The notes beneath the pieces are model-generated. The model did no database searches, was not told the DNA's origin, and saw nothing but the letters and a program-made list of their open reading frames with translations. The position numbers and the translations under genes are program-made. DNA of 64,000 nucleotides from Sulfuricella denitrificans (lineage in GTDB: Bacteria > Pseudomonadota > Gammaproteobacteria > Burkholderiales > Sulfuricellaceae), in assembly GCA_002632355.1 (NCBI GenBank), contig NSJJ01000014.1, positions 23,609 to 87,608 on the forward strand, in the 5' to 3' direction. Below are positions 16,495-25,542 of the stretch, piece after piece; within the stretch, counting starts at the first letter, position 1, and each line of letters begins with the position of its first letter.

Positions 16495-17072
16495 CACATT
16501 CAACGTCCGTTGTTTCTATGGGGCAGATAGAAAGCGAAACTGATATGTTTGCTGATCTTGAACCACTTACTGCATTTGAGGTTAAGAGAGATTATGTCGC
16601 TACTCAGTTAACTGCCTTGATGTCTCATTGTGGAAAAAGCCGTTCAGTTATGGCTGAGGAATTGGGCTGGAAAAAAAGCCGTATAACTAAAGTACTCTCA
16701 GGACGTAACAATCTTACTCTTAAAACAATATGTGAGTTTTCAACTCATCTGGGATACGACTTTGATGTTGTTTTTCACGGTGTCAATGAACCAAGACCAA
16801 AACAGCCGTGGCAAATTCAAAACGTAGAAACAACAAGTTTGCCTATGGAAGCATTGCGAATGCTTTCATTGCCAACTAAGGCCCAATCGGCACTTGAGGT
16901 TGCTATTGATTTGCTGCAAGGCAATGGGAAGGAATTTTATTATGGCGTTGATTCAGGGGGGTTCAATACTGTTCCATTATCGCTGCCTTCCCCCTCCCGA
17001 ACATTCTTCACTTCTACTGAATTCAATACTCCTTTGTCGTTCAAATTAAGGAAATGCAATGAGCAAACATGA
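16491..17072 (+). CDS. XRE-family regulator, putative antitoxin
   Basis: A 193-residue protein. A helix-turn-helix is visible around residues 37-85 (SRSVMAEELGWKKSRITKVLSG...LTLKTICEFSTHLGY). The C-terminal 100 residues are an extension without a recognised domain. Order toxin then antitoxin (HigBA-like) and the ATGA overlap fit a type II module. It overlaps the third gene by 14 nt. It is AT-rich like its neighbours. Confidence 0.7.
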   Translation: MTHSTSVVSMGQIESETDMFADLEPLTAFEVKRDYVATQLTALMSHCGKSRSVMAEELGWKKSRITKVLSGRNNLTLKTICEFSTHLGYDFDVVFHGVNEPRPKQPWQIQNVETTSLPMEALRMLSLPTKAQSALEVAIDLLQGNGKEFYYGVDSGGFNTVPLSLPSPSRTFFTSTEFNTPLSFKLRKCNEQT

Positions 17073-17373
17073 AACAATTGAATCTGCCCCTCCTGTGGCT
17101 GTAAAAATAGTTGGCGAAAATGAACAAAAGCAAATTATTTATGCTGACAGAATAATAGGTGCTGGATTTGGTCCCGGGGTCTCTAAGTTAACCCTTGCTA
17201 TGGAGGTGAGTGCGGGCGTCGTTACTCCGTCTGCTACTCTAATTATGCCTACACCTGCATTGCTGGAAGGACTGACTGCCATTCTTAATACAATCAATGG
17301 GCCAGATGAAATAAAGAAAAATTTAATTGATGCTCTTGATGCCTTTAAAGAGCAGCTTAGCTCGAATAACTAA
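17059..17373 (+). CDS. Unknown third gene of the AT-rich module
   Basis: A 104-residue protein I do not recognise. The sequence suggests a beta-rich central part (VKIVGE, IIYADRIIGAGFG, KLTLAMEV, ATLIMPTP) followed by a helix (LLEGLTAILNTI). This loosely recalls DUF3467-type small proteins, but the likeness is weak. It follows the XRE gene with a 14-nt overlap and an AAGGA site, so the three genes form one operon. It could be a third component (chaperone or immunity-like) or a separate passenger. Confidence 0.5.
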   Translation: MSKHETIESAPPVAVKIVGENEQKQIIYADRIIGAGFGPGVSKLTLAMEVSAGVVTPSATLIMPTPALLEGLTAILNTINGPDEIKKNLIDALDAFKEQLSSNN

Positions 17374-17660
17374 AGATAGTGTTGTGCTTTGATTGTAAGT
17401 AACATAAGGTCAATTTTCTTGTTTGGTATATTGGTTGAAATGGGTACTCGTTAGTGCGATGAACCGGTGCCCAGGTTCATCTCTTCCGGCACGTCATTAA
17501 ATAAAAAGAACGGATAAAAGCCAGTGCCCATATTTGTCCGAACCGGAGAGCCAACTTTGAATCGAACTTCGGGGTGAGTAATAGCACCAGGCACCCAGTG
17601 CACACCCTTCACCCCCCAACCTCCGCCAACTCCCCCCAATCCGTCGTATAACAAGGCGAC
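17374..17660. other. Intergenic stretch before truncated higB
   Basis: I see no gene. Two similar phrases occur, CCGGTGCCCAGGTTCAT and CCAGTGCCCATATTTGT, about 60 bp apart, suggesting a repeat fragment. A C-rich tract follows. The segment seems to have replaced the 5' half of the higB gene that begins to be recognisable near 17665. Confidence 0.4.
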
Positions 17661-17664
17661 CGAT

Positions 17665-17830
17665 TCCCCTGCTTCATCTCGAGGACATTGACATCCCGGG
17701 CTTCCGGCTTCATGCACTCAAGGGAAGTGAACATGGGCGTTGGTCAATATGGGTAAACGGTAATTGGTGCGTTACGTTTGAGTTTGAAAACGGCAACGCT
17801 TTTGTTTTGGACTACGAGGATTATCACTAA
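17665..17830 (+). pseudogene. 5'-truncated higB toxin remnant
   Basis: The frame ending at TAA 17828-17830 encodes DIPGFRLHALKGSEHGRW, then VNGNWCVTFEFENG, and ends in LDYEDYH, the characteristic C-terminal half of HigB/RelE-type killer proteins. The N-terminal half (about 45 residues) is absent, and the upstream DNA shows no matching frame or start. The stop overlaps the higA ATG (TAATG), the usual higBA arrangement. The toxin is therefore probably dead, leaving the antitoxin alone. Confidence 0.75.
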
Positions 17831-18123
17831 TGGCTATGCACAATCCACCGCATCCCGGAGCGTTTATTCAGGAGGTTTATCTTACGCCAAATGAAATCAG
17901 TTGCAGGGAACTCGCCCTCAAATTAGGCGTTGCCGCCTCGACCCTCAACCGCGTATTGAACGAAACCAGCGGCATAAGCCCGGAAATGGCTCTTCGCCTC
18001 TCAAAAGCTTTAGGACGTTCGCCAGAAAGCTGGCTGACGATGCAGGACAATTACGATTTATGGCAGGCCAAGCAAACTGTTGATCTGAAGAAAGTCCACA
18101 AAATTGAATTCAGGCATGCCTAA
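17830..18123 (+). CDS. higA: HigA-family antitoxin, orphan
   Basis: A 97-residue XRE-type protein with NPPHPGAFIQEVYL at the N-terminus and an HTH around CRELALKLGVAASTLNRVLN, ending with SPESWLTMQDNYDLWQA. These are hallmarks of HigA antitoxins. It is intact while its toxin partner upstream is truncated. It lies 31 bp before hypE, so it may now act as a local regulator or be decaying. Confidence 0.85.
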   Translation: MAMHNPPHPGAFIQEVYLTPNEISCRELALKLGVAASTLNRVLNETSGISPEMALRLSKALGRSPESWLTMQDNYDLWQAKQTVDLKKVHKIEFRHA

Positions 18124-18154
18124 CAATCCTGCATCACACCAGAAAGGTAATCCG

Positions 18155-19204
18155 ATGAGCAAGGTTCGCAGACGTTTCATCAGCTCTCTCGACCTGCAGC
18201 ACGGGCGGGTGGAAATGAGCCACGGCAGCGGCGGGCGCGCCATGGCGCAACTGGTCGAGGAGCTGTTTGTCGCCGCGTTCGACAATGCGCTCCTGCGCCA
18301 GCTCAACGACCAGGCCAGTTTCAGCGTCCCTGCGGGCCGCATGGTGATGGCGACGGACAGCCACGTGGTGACGCCGCTGTTCTTTCCCGGTGGTGATATC
18401 GGCGCCCTTTCCGTGCACGGCACCCTCAACGATGTCGCCATGTCGGGCGCGAAACCGCTTTATCTCTCCGCCGGATTCATCCTGGAAGAAGGCTTCCCCC
18501 TCGCCGACCTGAAGCGCATCGTCGATTCCATGGCTGCGGCATCCCGCGAAGCGGGCGTGCCCATCGTCACCGGCGACACCAAGGTGGTGGAGCGCGGCAA
18601 GGCGGATGGCGTGTTCATCAACACCACCGGCATCGGCATCGTGCCGGAGGGCATTTACATCAGCGGCGAACTGGCGCAACCGGGCGACAAAATCCTGCTC
18701 AGCGGTTTCATGGGCGACCATGGCGTGGCGGTCATGTCGCAGCGCGAGAATCTCACTTTCAGCTCGGCCATCCTCTCTGATTCGGCGGCCCTGCATGGGC
18801 TGGTTGCGGCCATGGTGACGGCTGTGCCCGACATTCACTGCCTCCGCGACCCGACCCGCGGCGGGGTCGCCGCCACGCTCAACGAACTGGCGCGGCAATC
18901 CGGCGTGGGCATGCTCATCCAGGAAAAAAGCCTGCCGGTACGCGAGGCCGTCAGCGCAACATGCGAGTTTCTCGGCCTCGACCCGCTATATGTGGCCAAC
19001 GAAGGCAAACTGGTGGCGATCTGCCCGGCAGCATCGGCGGAATGCTTGCTGGAAACCATGAAAACCCACCCTCTGGGCCGCGATGCGGCCATCATCGGCG
19101 AGGTGGTCGCGGACAGCCACGCCTTCGTGCAGATGGAAACATCCTTCGGCGGCAAGCGCATCGTGGACTGGCTGAGCGGGGAACAGTTGCCGCGCATCTG
19201 CTAA
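18155..19204 (+). CDS. hypE: Hydrogenase maturation protein HypE
   Basis: A 349-residue ATP-dependent dehydratase that converts the thiocarbamate on its C-terminal cysteine to thiocyanate for the CN ligands. It has HGSGGRAM near the N-terminus, TDSHVVTPLFFPGGDIG, and the invariant C-terminal PRIC. The ATG at 18155 follows AGAAAGG; a longer upstream frame overlaps higA and is not needed. It completes the hyp set but is cut off from hypD by the module island. Confidence 0.96.
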   Translation: MSKVRRRFISSLDLQHGRVEMSHGSGGRAMAQLVEELFVAAFDNALLRQLNDQASFSVPAGRMVMATDSHVVTPLFFPGGDIGALSVHGTLNDVAMSGAKPLYLSAGFILEEGFPLADLKRIVDSMAAASREAGVPIVTGDTKVVERGKADGVFINTTGIGIVPEGIYISGELAQPGDKILLSGFMGDHGVAVMSQRENLTFSSAILSDSAALHGLVAAMVTAVPDIHCLRDPTRGGVAATLNELARQSGVGMLIQEKSLPVREAVSATCEFLGLDPLYVANEGKLVAICPAASAECLLETMKTHPLGRDAAIIGEVVADSHAFVQMETSFGGKRIVDWLSGEQLPRIC

Positions 19205-19579
19205 TCGTCTGTCACGTTGAACAGATAATCCATTAGGCGGCTCTGTAAGCGCTGGCTGGGCATCAAATACCTGGGATCAGGGAACTCCCCCCTTCCCCCT
19301 TGTCAGAGGAAGCCCATTTGTTTCAATGTGACAGAGGGCCACAAGCCCGCTAAAAATTCTGCGCCACAAAGTAATGTTAGAATCAAAAGATAGCAATTCA
19401 CATGGCCGAGCCATGGAATCAATACCTTGAATCACTTGCAGCCAGGTGTGCAGGAAAATTCCGGCGCATCAATTCAGTCGGGCGCATGCTGTTGTCGCCT
19501 TGATCTGAACATCCCAGTGGGAATCATCCCCGGCCCGTCACAAAGTCTGCAGGACCATCACCGTTGAGGAGCGGAACAC
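19205..19579. other. Intergenic region hypE to sucrose genes
   Basis: No gene is visible. The segment 19217-19250 resembles one end of the MITE-like element at 55254-55494 (ATAATCCATTAG then GCTCTG). The remainder has no clear repeat. A strong ribosome-binding site (GAGGAG) precedes the next gene. A promoter for the sucrose genes presumably lies here but I cannot assign it. Confidence 0.5.
19217..19250. repeat. Solo end related to the 55-kb MITE
   Basis: ATAATCCATTAG followed by GCTCTG and AGC matches the left end of the element at 55254-55494 at most positions. Only one end is present, so this is probably a decayed copy. Confidence 0.45.
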
Positions 19580-21742
19580 ATGAAAAACCAGCCCTCGGAA
19601 GCGAGAAAGCCTTTATATATCGTGTTGATCAGCGTGCACGGCCTGATCCGCGGCAATGACCTCGAACTGGGCCGCGATGCGGACACCGGCGGCCAGACCA
19701 AGTACGTCGTGGAGCTTGCACGGGCGCTGGGCGAGCGCGACGATGTCGAAAAAGTGCTTTTGCTGACGCGCCGCGTCGTGGACAAGCAGGTCGATGCGGA
19801 TTATGCGGAACCCTACGAGGCCTTGTCTGAAAAAGCGGGGATTGTGCGCATCGAGTGCGGCGAGCAGAAATACCTGCCCAAGGAAATACTGTGGGATTCG
19901 CTGGACAGTTTTTCAGACAACGCACTGGCTTACCTCAAGAGTCAGAAACGACTTCCCGATGTGATTCACAGCCATTATGCGGATGCCGGCCATGTCGGCG
20001 CGCAGCTTTCTCACCAGCTGGGCGTGCCGCTGGTGCACACCGGCCACTCGCTGGGGCGCACCAAGCGCAAGCAGTTGCTCGCGAGTGGCATCCGGAGGAG
20101 CGAGATCGAGACGGCGTACAACATTTCCCGCCGCATCGAGGCGGAAGAAACGACGCTGGGCGTCGCCGAGCGCGTCATCACCAGCACGCAGCAGGAAATC
20201 GAGCTGCAATACGGTCTTTACGATTTTTACCAGCCGGAACGCATGCGGGTGGTCCCTCCCGGCACGGACATGGAAAGATTTTTTCCGCCGCAAGGCGATG
20301 AAAAAAACAGCGCCATCGCCGGCGAACTCAAACGCTTCCTGAAGCAGCCCGACAAACCGATTATCCTCGCGCTGTCGCGCCCCGACCCGAAAAAGAACAT
20401 CGTCACCCTGATCGAGGCCTATGGCGAATCGCCGCAGCTGCAGAAGGCCGCCAACCTGGTGATCGTGGCGGGAAATCGCGATGATATCCAGGACATGGAA
20501 AGCGTCACGCGAACCGTCCTGAACGACATACTGCTGGCCATCGACAAATACGACCTGTACGGAAAAGTCGCCTATCCCAAGCACCATAAATCCGAGGAAG
20601 TGGCCATTTTGTATCGCCTGGCGGCGGCCTCCCAGGGCGTATTCGTCAATCCCGCGCTGACTGAGCCGTTCGGCCTGACGCTGATCGAAGCGGCCGCCTC
20701 CGGCCTGCCGATCGTGGCAACCGAGGATGGCGGCCCGATCGACATCATCCGCAACTGCCAGAACGGCCATCTGATCAATCCGCTCGACAGCAAGGCCATG
20801 GCAGAAACCGCCCTGCGCACCCTGTCGGACAAAAAAGAATGGGCCCGTCTGGCCGGCAACGGCATTCAGGGCGTGCGCCAGCACTACTCGTGGCAGGCGC
20901 ATGTGGAAAAGTACCTCTCGGTCATCCGCCCCCTGGTGGAAAAAACCGAGCCGATCGCCCGGATGAGCCTGCGCCGCCGGCCGGATGTATTCCGCAAGCG
21001 CGCGGTTTTCACCAGCCTCGATCTCAACCTGGCCGGCGACCGCGAATCCCTGGCGGTTTTCCTGCGGCACATGCATGCACACCGCAAATCGACCATTTTC
21101 GGCATCGCGACCGGCCGCCGTTTCGACGACGCGCTCGCTACACTACGCCAGTACAACATCCCCGAGCCGGACGTGCTGATCTCCAGCCAGGGCACGCAGA
21201 TCCACTATGCGCCCCATCTGACTGAAGACAGCGTCTGGGCGCGCCACATCAACCATCAATGGAACCCGCAGGCCGTGCGTGACATCCTCAGGGAAGTGCC
21301 GGGGCTCAAGATGCAGCCGAAAAACTTTCAGAGCGCGTTCAAGATCAGCTATTACATCGACCCCAAAGTCGCCGATATCCAGGAAATCCGCCAGTTGCTT
21401 TTGCGCAGCGAGCAGGCGGTCAACACCGTCTTTTCCTTCGGGCAGTTTCTCGACGTGCTGCCCATCCGGGCCTCCAAGGGGCTGGCCCTGCGCTGGTGCG
21501 CCGACCAGTTGAGCTTCCCGCTGGAAAATACGCTGGTCGCCGGCGTCACCGCTGCCGATGCGGACATGCTGCGCGGCAACACGCTGGGAACCGTGGTGGA
21601 CAACCGCCATCTGGATGAGCTGTCCGAACTGGCCAATGTTGAAAAAATCTATTTTTCCAACAAGCCCTACGCAGCCGGAATTCTCGAAGCGATGGCGCAT
21701 TACCGCTTTTTTGCTGGCGAAGCGGAAAAAGGGGCCTCATGA
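19580..21742 (+). CDS. Sucrose-phosphate synthase with C-terminal HAD domain
   Basis: A 720-residue enzyme that makes sucrose 6-phosphate from UDP-glucose and fructose 6-phosphate. The N-terminal GT-B half has ISVHGLIRGNDLELGRDADTGGQ, HSHYADAGHVG, LSRPDPKKNI and the EPFGLTLIEAAASGLP nucleotide-sugar motif. A HAD-like domain occupies about residues 470-710. It lacks an obvious DxDxT nucleophile at its start (TSLDLNLAG), so it is probably structural. The gene overlaps the phosphatase gene by ATGA, and the pair completes sucrose synthesis. Confidence 0.93.
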   Translation: MKNQPSEARKPLYIVLISVHGLIRGNDLELGRDADTGGQTKYVVELARALGERDDVEKVLLLTRRVVDKQVDADYAEPYEALSEKAGIVRIECGEQKYLPKEILWDSLDSFSDNALAYLKSQKRLPDVIHSHYADAGHVGAQLSHQLGVPLVHTGHSLGRTKRKQLLASGIRRSEIETAYNISRRIEAEETTLGVAERVITSTQQEIELQYGLYDFYQPERMRVVPPGTDMERFFPPQGDEKNSAIAGELKRFLKQPDKPIILALSRPDPKKNIVTLIEAYGESPQLQKAANLVIVAGNRDDIQDMESVTRTVLNDILLAIDKYDLYGKVAYPKHHKSEEVAILYRLAAASQGVFVNPALTEPFGLTLIEAAASGLPIVATEDGGPIDIIRNCQNGHLINPLDSKAMAETALRTLSDKKEWARLAGNGIQGVRQHYSWQAHVEKYLSVIRPLVEKTEPIARMSLRRRPDVFRKRAVFTSLDLNLAGDRESLAVFLRHMHAHRKSTIFGIATGRRFDDALATLRQYNIPEPDVLISSQGTQIHYAPHLTEDSVWARHINHQWNPQAVRDILREVPGLKMQPKNFQSAFKISYYIDPKVADIQEIRQLLLRSEQAVNTVFSFGQFLDVLPIRASKGLALRWCADQLSFPLENTLVAGVTAADADMLRGNTLGTVVDNRHLDELSELANVEKIYFSNKPYAAGILEAMAHYRFFAGEAEKGAS

Positions 21743-22569
21743 ACCGGCTGCTGATCTGCACCGACCTCGACCGGACCCTGATCCCGAACGGCCCGCAACC
21801 CGAATCGCCCATGGCGATGGAGCTGTTCCGGCGCCTGGCGCGCCGCGAGGAAGTCACTCTCGCCTATGTCAGCGGCAGGCACCGTGCCCTCATCGGGCAG
21901 GCGATTGCGGAATTCGGCCTGCCGCAGCCCGATTTCGCCATCGCCGACGTCGGTTCGACCCTCTATCAGGTGGACGAAACCGGCTGGCGCCAGTGGGATC
22001 GATGGGACGCGCACATTGCGCCGGACTGGCGCGGTTTGAGCCATGACGAACTGCACAGCCTGCTGGCCGGATTCGCCGCGCTGAAGCTGCAGGAACCGGA
22101 AAAACAGAACCGCCACAAGCTCAGTTTCTACGTTGCGCTGGACGCCCCGGTACAAGAACTGATCGGGGAAATGAAAGCCCGCCTGGCGCAGGCCGGGATC
22201 AAGGCGAACCTGATCTGGAGCATCGACGAACTGGCTGGAACCGGGCTGCTGGACATCCTGCCGGCCAGCGCCAACAAGCTGCATGCCATCCACTTTCTCA
22301 TGGAACAGGAAGGGTTCGAGCACAGGAACACGGTCTTTGCCGGCGACAGCGGCAACGACCTGGACGTGCTGCTGAGCGACATTCAGGCCGTGCTGGTTGC
22401 CAATGCCGATGACGAAGTCCGGAGCCAGGCCGCCGGGGCGCACAAGGCGGCGCTTTATCTTGCCCAGGGCGGTTATCTCGGGATGAACGGGAATTACAGC
22501 GCCGGCATCCTTGAGGGCATCGCGCACTACCTGCCGGAAGTGGATGCCTGGCTGCGCGAACAGAACTGA
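21739..22569 (+). CDS. Sucrose-phosphate phosphatase
   Basis: A 276-residue HAD-superfamily hydrolase of the SPP type. The nucleophile motif CTDLDRTLIPNG is at residues 8-19, with motif II-like YVSGRH and motif IV FAGDSGNDLDVL. It releases phosphate from sucrose 6-phosphate. It is coupled to the synthase by ATGA overlap. A 127-bp palindromic repeat separates it from amylosucrase. Confidence 0.93.
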   Translation: MNRLLICTDLDRTLIPNGPQPESPMAMELFRRLARREEVTLAYVSGRHRALIGQAIAEFGLPQPDFAIADVGSTLYQVDETGWRQWDRWDAHIAPDWRGLSHDELHSLLAGFAALKLQEPEKQNRHKLSFYVALDAPVQELIGEMKARLAQAGIKANLIWSIDELAGTGLLDILPASANKLHAIHFLMEQEGFEHRNTVFAGDSGNDLDVLLSDIQAVLVANADDEVRSQAAGAHKAALYLAQGGYLGMNGNYSAGILEGIAHYLPEVDAWLREQN

Positions 22570-22591
22570 ATTGTCCGGCAAAACGCAGTTG

Positions 22592-22718
22592 AACCGCAAA
22601 AGCGCGAGGACGCAGAGGAAATACAAAGCGTTATCAGGAACAGTCTGCCCAACCGACAGGTGAATGGCAGATCGCTGGTATGAACACGGTTTCTTTGCGC
22701 TTTCGGGTCTTTGCGGTT
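22592..22718. repeat. Palindromic repeat, copy 2
   Basis: 127 bp. The left arm begins AACCGCAAAAGCGCGAGGAC and the right arm ends TCGGGTCTTTGCGGTT. The same family as copy 1, with a similar internal TTATCAGGA phrase. It lies between the sucrose phosphatase and amylosucrase genes. Confidence 0.85.
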
Positions 22719-22757
22719 AAAGAATTACGGTTTTAAGTATTTAACAAGAGATTACCC

Positions 22758-24710
22758 ATGTACGAACAAGCATCACACTCGCTGCTGAACGAAATTCTGG
22801 TCGAACTGAAACCCGAGATCGGCAACCTGCGCCTGCGGCATTTCTATACCCGCCTCGGGGCGAATTTCTACGCCATACATTCCCTGTTTCACCTGCTCTA
22901 TGGCGACCGGCCCGATTTCAAGGAACAGATGGTCAGTCTGGTCGACACCCTCGCGCTGCGCTACATTGAGCGCGCGCCCGCGCTGCGCAAGTCCGACCTG
23001 GCGCGCGAACGCGACTACAACTGGTTCCTCAGCCAGAAGTGGGTGGGCATGGCCCTGTATTGCGACCGTTTCTCCGAAGACCTGAAAGGTCTGCGAAAAA
23101 AACTGCCCTACCTGCAGGACCTGGGCGTCAACATGGTGCACGTCATGCCCATGCTCGACTGCCCGCCGGACAATAGCGACGGCGGCTATGCAGTGCGCGA
23201 CTTCTACCGCATCGACCCGCGCTTCGGCACCACGGCGGATGTCGCGGCGCTGGCCTCCACGCTGAAGAAACGCGACATGCTGCTGGCGCTCGATGTCGTG
23301 GTCAACCACACCTCGAACGAACACGAATGGGCGCAGCGCGCGCGCCGGGGTGAAAAAAAATACCAGGATTACTATTTCGTCTTCGATGACCGCGAGACAC
23401 CCGACATCTTCGAGGAAACCATGCCGGAAATCTTCCCGGCCACCGCGCCCGGCAACTTCACCTGGGACGAGGAAATGGGCAAGTGGGTGATGACGGTGTT
23501 CAACAACTACCAGTGGGATCTGAACTACCGCAACCCGGCGGTGCTGATCGAAATGATCGACATCATCCTGTTCTGGGCCAACCAGGGCGCAGATATCCTG
23601 CGCCTCGACGCGGTGGCCTTCCTGTGGAAGAAAATGGGCAGCGTGTGCCAGAACGAGCGCGAAGCCCATCTGCTGCTGCAACTGATGAAGGACTGTTGCC
23701 AGGTGACCGCGCCGGGCGTGCTGTTCATCGCCGAAGCCATCGTCGCCCCCGGCGAGATCTCCAAGTATTTCGGCGAGGACGCCATCAATGCCAAGGAATG
23801 CGAAATCGCCTACAACGCCACCTTCATGGCCCTGCTCTGGGATGCGGTGGCGACCAAGAACGCGGCCGTGCTCGGCCATGGCGTCAAGAACCTGCCCAGC
23901 AAGCTGGAACGGGCGACCTGGCTCAACTACGTGCGCTGCCACGACGACATCGGACTGGGATTCGACGACAGCGATATCCGCCTGGCCGGTTACGATCCGG
24001 CACAACACCGGCGCTTCGTGCTCGATTACTTTACCGGCCGGTTTGCCGGTTCAGTGGCCAGGGGCCTGCCTTTCGGCGAAAACCCCAAGACCGGGGATGC
24101 GCGCATCTCCGGCTCGCTCGCTTCGCTGGTCGGACTCGAAACCGCGCTCGAAAATCAGGATGAGGCCGCCATCGAGGCCGCGATCAGGACCATCGTGCTG
24201 CTGCACAGCATGATTCTCTCCTTCGGCGGCATCCCGCTGCTCTACTACGGCGATGCGATCGGCACGCTCAACAGCCTGGAATATCTCGCCGACCCCGCCA
24301 AGGCCGCCGACAATCGCTGGATGCACCGCTCGCACTTCAACTGGAGCAAGGCGGAAAAACGCCACCAGAGCGGCACGGTGGAGCAGCGTATTTTCAGTGC
24401 GCTGAAAAGGCTCATCGCGCTGCGCAAGGAGACCACCGCTTTCGCGGACTTCGACAACCGCCAGCTGCTGGCGGTGGACAACCCCAACCTGCTGACATTC
24501 TCGCGCACCGACCCGCAAAACAGCCGCAACCGCGTGCTGGTGATCGGCAACTTCAATACCGAGCCCCAGACGCTTCCGGTCAGCGCCTTAAGCACGCACG
24601 GCTTCTTTCTGCAGGGAAGCATGAGGAACCTCTGCTCGGGCGAACAAATCGCGGAGGAAAGCGGCGCCATCATCATTCCTGCCCTGTCGTTCTACTGGCT
24701 CAGCGACTGA
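22758..24710 (+). CDS. ams: Amylosucrase (GH13)
   Basis: A 650-residue alpha-glucan-forming transglucosidase that transfers glucose from sucrose to an alpha-1,4 chain and releases fructose. The GH13 motifs are visible: DVVVNHTSNEH, LRLDAVAF (nucleophile Asp), FIAEAIV (acid/base Glu) and VRCHDDIG (transition-state Asp). Length and the all-helical N-terminal region match Neisseria-type amylosucrase. No signal peptide is seen, so it is probably cytosolic. With the two upstream genes it would turn endogenous sucrose into storage glucan. Confidence 0.93.
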   Translation: MYEQASHSLLNEILVELKPEIGNLRLRHFYTRLGANFYAIHSLFHLLYGDRPDFKEQMVSLVDTLALRYIERAPALRKSDLARERDYNWFLSQKWVGMALYCDRFSEDLKGLRKKLPYLQDLGVNMVHVMPMLDCPPDNSDGGYAVRDFYRIDPRFGTTADVAALASTLKKRDMLLALDVVVNHTSNEHEWAQRARRGEKKYQDYYFVFDDRETPDIFEETMPEIFPATAPGNFTWDEEMGKWVMTVFNNYQWDLNYRNPAVLIEMIDIILFWANQGADILRLDAVAFLWKKMGSVCQNEREAHLLLQLMKDCCQVTAPGVLFIAEAIVAPGEISKYFGEDAINAKECEIAYNATFMALLWDAVATKNAAVLGHGVKNLPSKLERATWLNYVRCHDDIGLGFDDSDIRLAGYDPAQHRRFVLDYFTGRFAGSVARGLPFGENPKTGDARISGSLASLVGLETALENQDEAAIEAAIRTIVLLHSMILSFGGIPLLYYGDAIGTLNSLEYLADPAKAADNRWMHRSHFNWSKAEKRHQSGTVEQRIFSALKRLIALRKETTAFADFDNRQLLAVDNPNLLTFSRTDPQNSRNRVLVIGNFNTEPQTLPVSALSTHGFFLQGSMRNLCSGEQIAEESGAIIIPALSFYWLSD

Positions 24711-24724
24711 CGCACCTTTCCAGT

Positions 24725-25519
24725 TCAGAACAGACTGACCAGCATGCGCGTGCCCAACACGATCAGCAGCGCAGCAAATACCTTCTTGAGTTGCGGCACG
24801 GGCAGACGATGCGCCATCCTTGCGCCGAAGGGTGCGGTCAGGACGCTGGCGAACACCAGCCCGCCCAATGCCGGCAGGTAGATGAACCCCAGGCTGTACT
24901 CCGGCAGAGCGCCCGTCCCCAGCCCGTTGGCGACATAGCCGATGGCCCCCGCCAGAGCGATGGGAAAACCGATGGCGGCTGACGTTCCGATCGCCTGGTG
25001 CATCTTGATATTGCACCAGGTCATGAAAGGTACGGAAAGCGTTCCTCCGCCGATCCCCACCAGGCTGGAAACGCCGCCAATAATATTCCCCGCAGCGAAC
25101 ATGCCACCCCAACCGGGCAACTGACGCGAGGGCCTGGGCTTGATGTTGAGCAGCATCTGGGCGGCGACGTAGTAAACGAACACCACGAAAAAACCCTTGA
25201 GAAAATCGGATGACAGTTGCGCCGCCAGCACCGTGCCGAGCAAGGTGCCGGTCAGGATGCCGGGAGTGACGCCGCGCACCACCCGCCAGTTCACCGCGCC
25301 GTGGGCATGGTGCGCGCGCAGGCTGGAAACAGAGGTAAACAGGATGCTCGCCAGTGAGGTGCCGAGGGCAAGATGCAGGATATGGCTGACGGGAAAGTGC
25401 TGGGCGGTGAAGATAAAGGTCAGCACCGGCACGATCACCAGCCCGCCGCCGACACCCAGCAAACCGGCCAGGAAACCGGCGAAAATACCGGTCAGGAGAT
25501 AGAGCAGCCAGAATTCCAT
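24725..25519 (-). CDS. TauE/SafE-family membrane transporter
   Basis: A 264-residue membrane protein with about eight hydrophobic segments. LLGVGGGLVIVPVL near the N-terminus and SLVGIGGGTLSVPFM in the second half are the paired signature of TauE/SafE (DUF81) proteins. Family members are proposed exporters of sulfite or organosulfonates, which would suit a sulfur oxidiser, but substrate cannot be read from sequence. It converges with amylosucrase, with 14 bp between the stops. Confidence 0.88.
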   Translation of the reverse strand: MEFWLLYLLTGIFAGFLAGLLGVGGGLVIVPVLTFIFTAQHFPVSHILHLALGTSLASILFTSVSSLRAHHAHGAVNWRVVRGVTPGILTGTLLGTVLAAQLSSDFLKGFFVVFVYYVAAQMLLNIKPRPSRQLPGWGGMFAAGNIIGGVSSLVGIGGGTLSVPFMTWCNIKMHQAIGTSAAIGFPIALAGAIGYVANGLGTGALPEYSLGFIYLPALGGLVFASVLTAPFGARMAHRLPVPQLKKVFAALLIVLGTRMLVSLF

Positions 25520-25542
25520 AAAGCCTTAAAAAAGAGGGCATT

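Noticed and set aside
17451..17717. 88-codon minus-strand frame before the higB remnant
   Set aside because: No ribosome-binding site; its start lies inside the readable higB fragment on the other strand, and composition follows a repeat-like segment.
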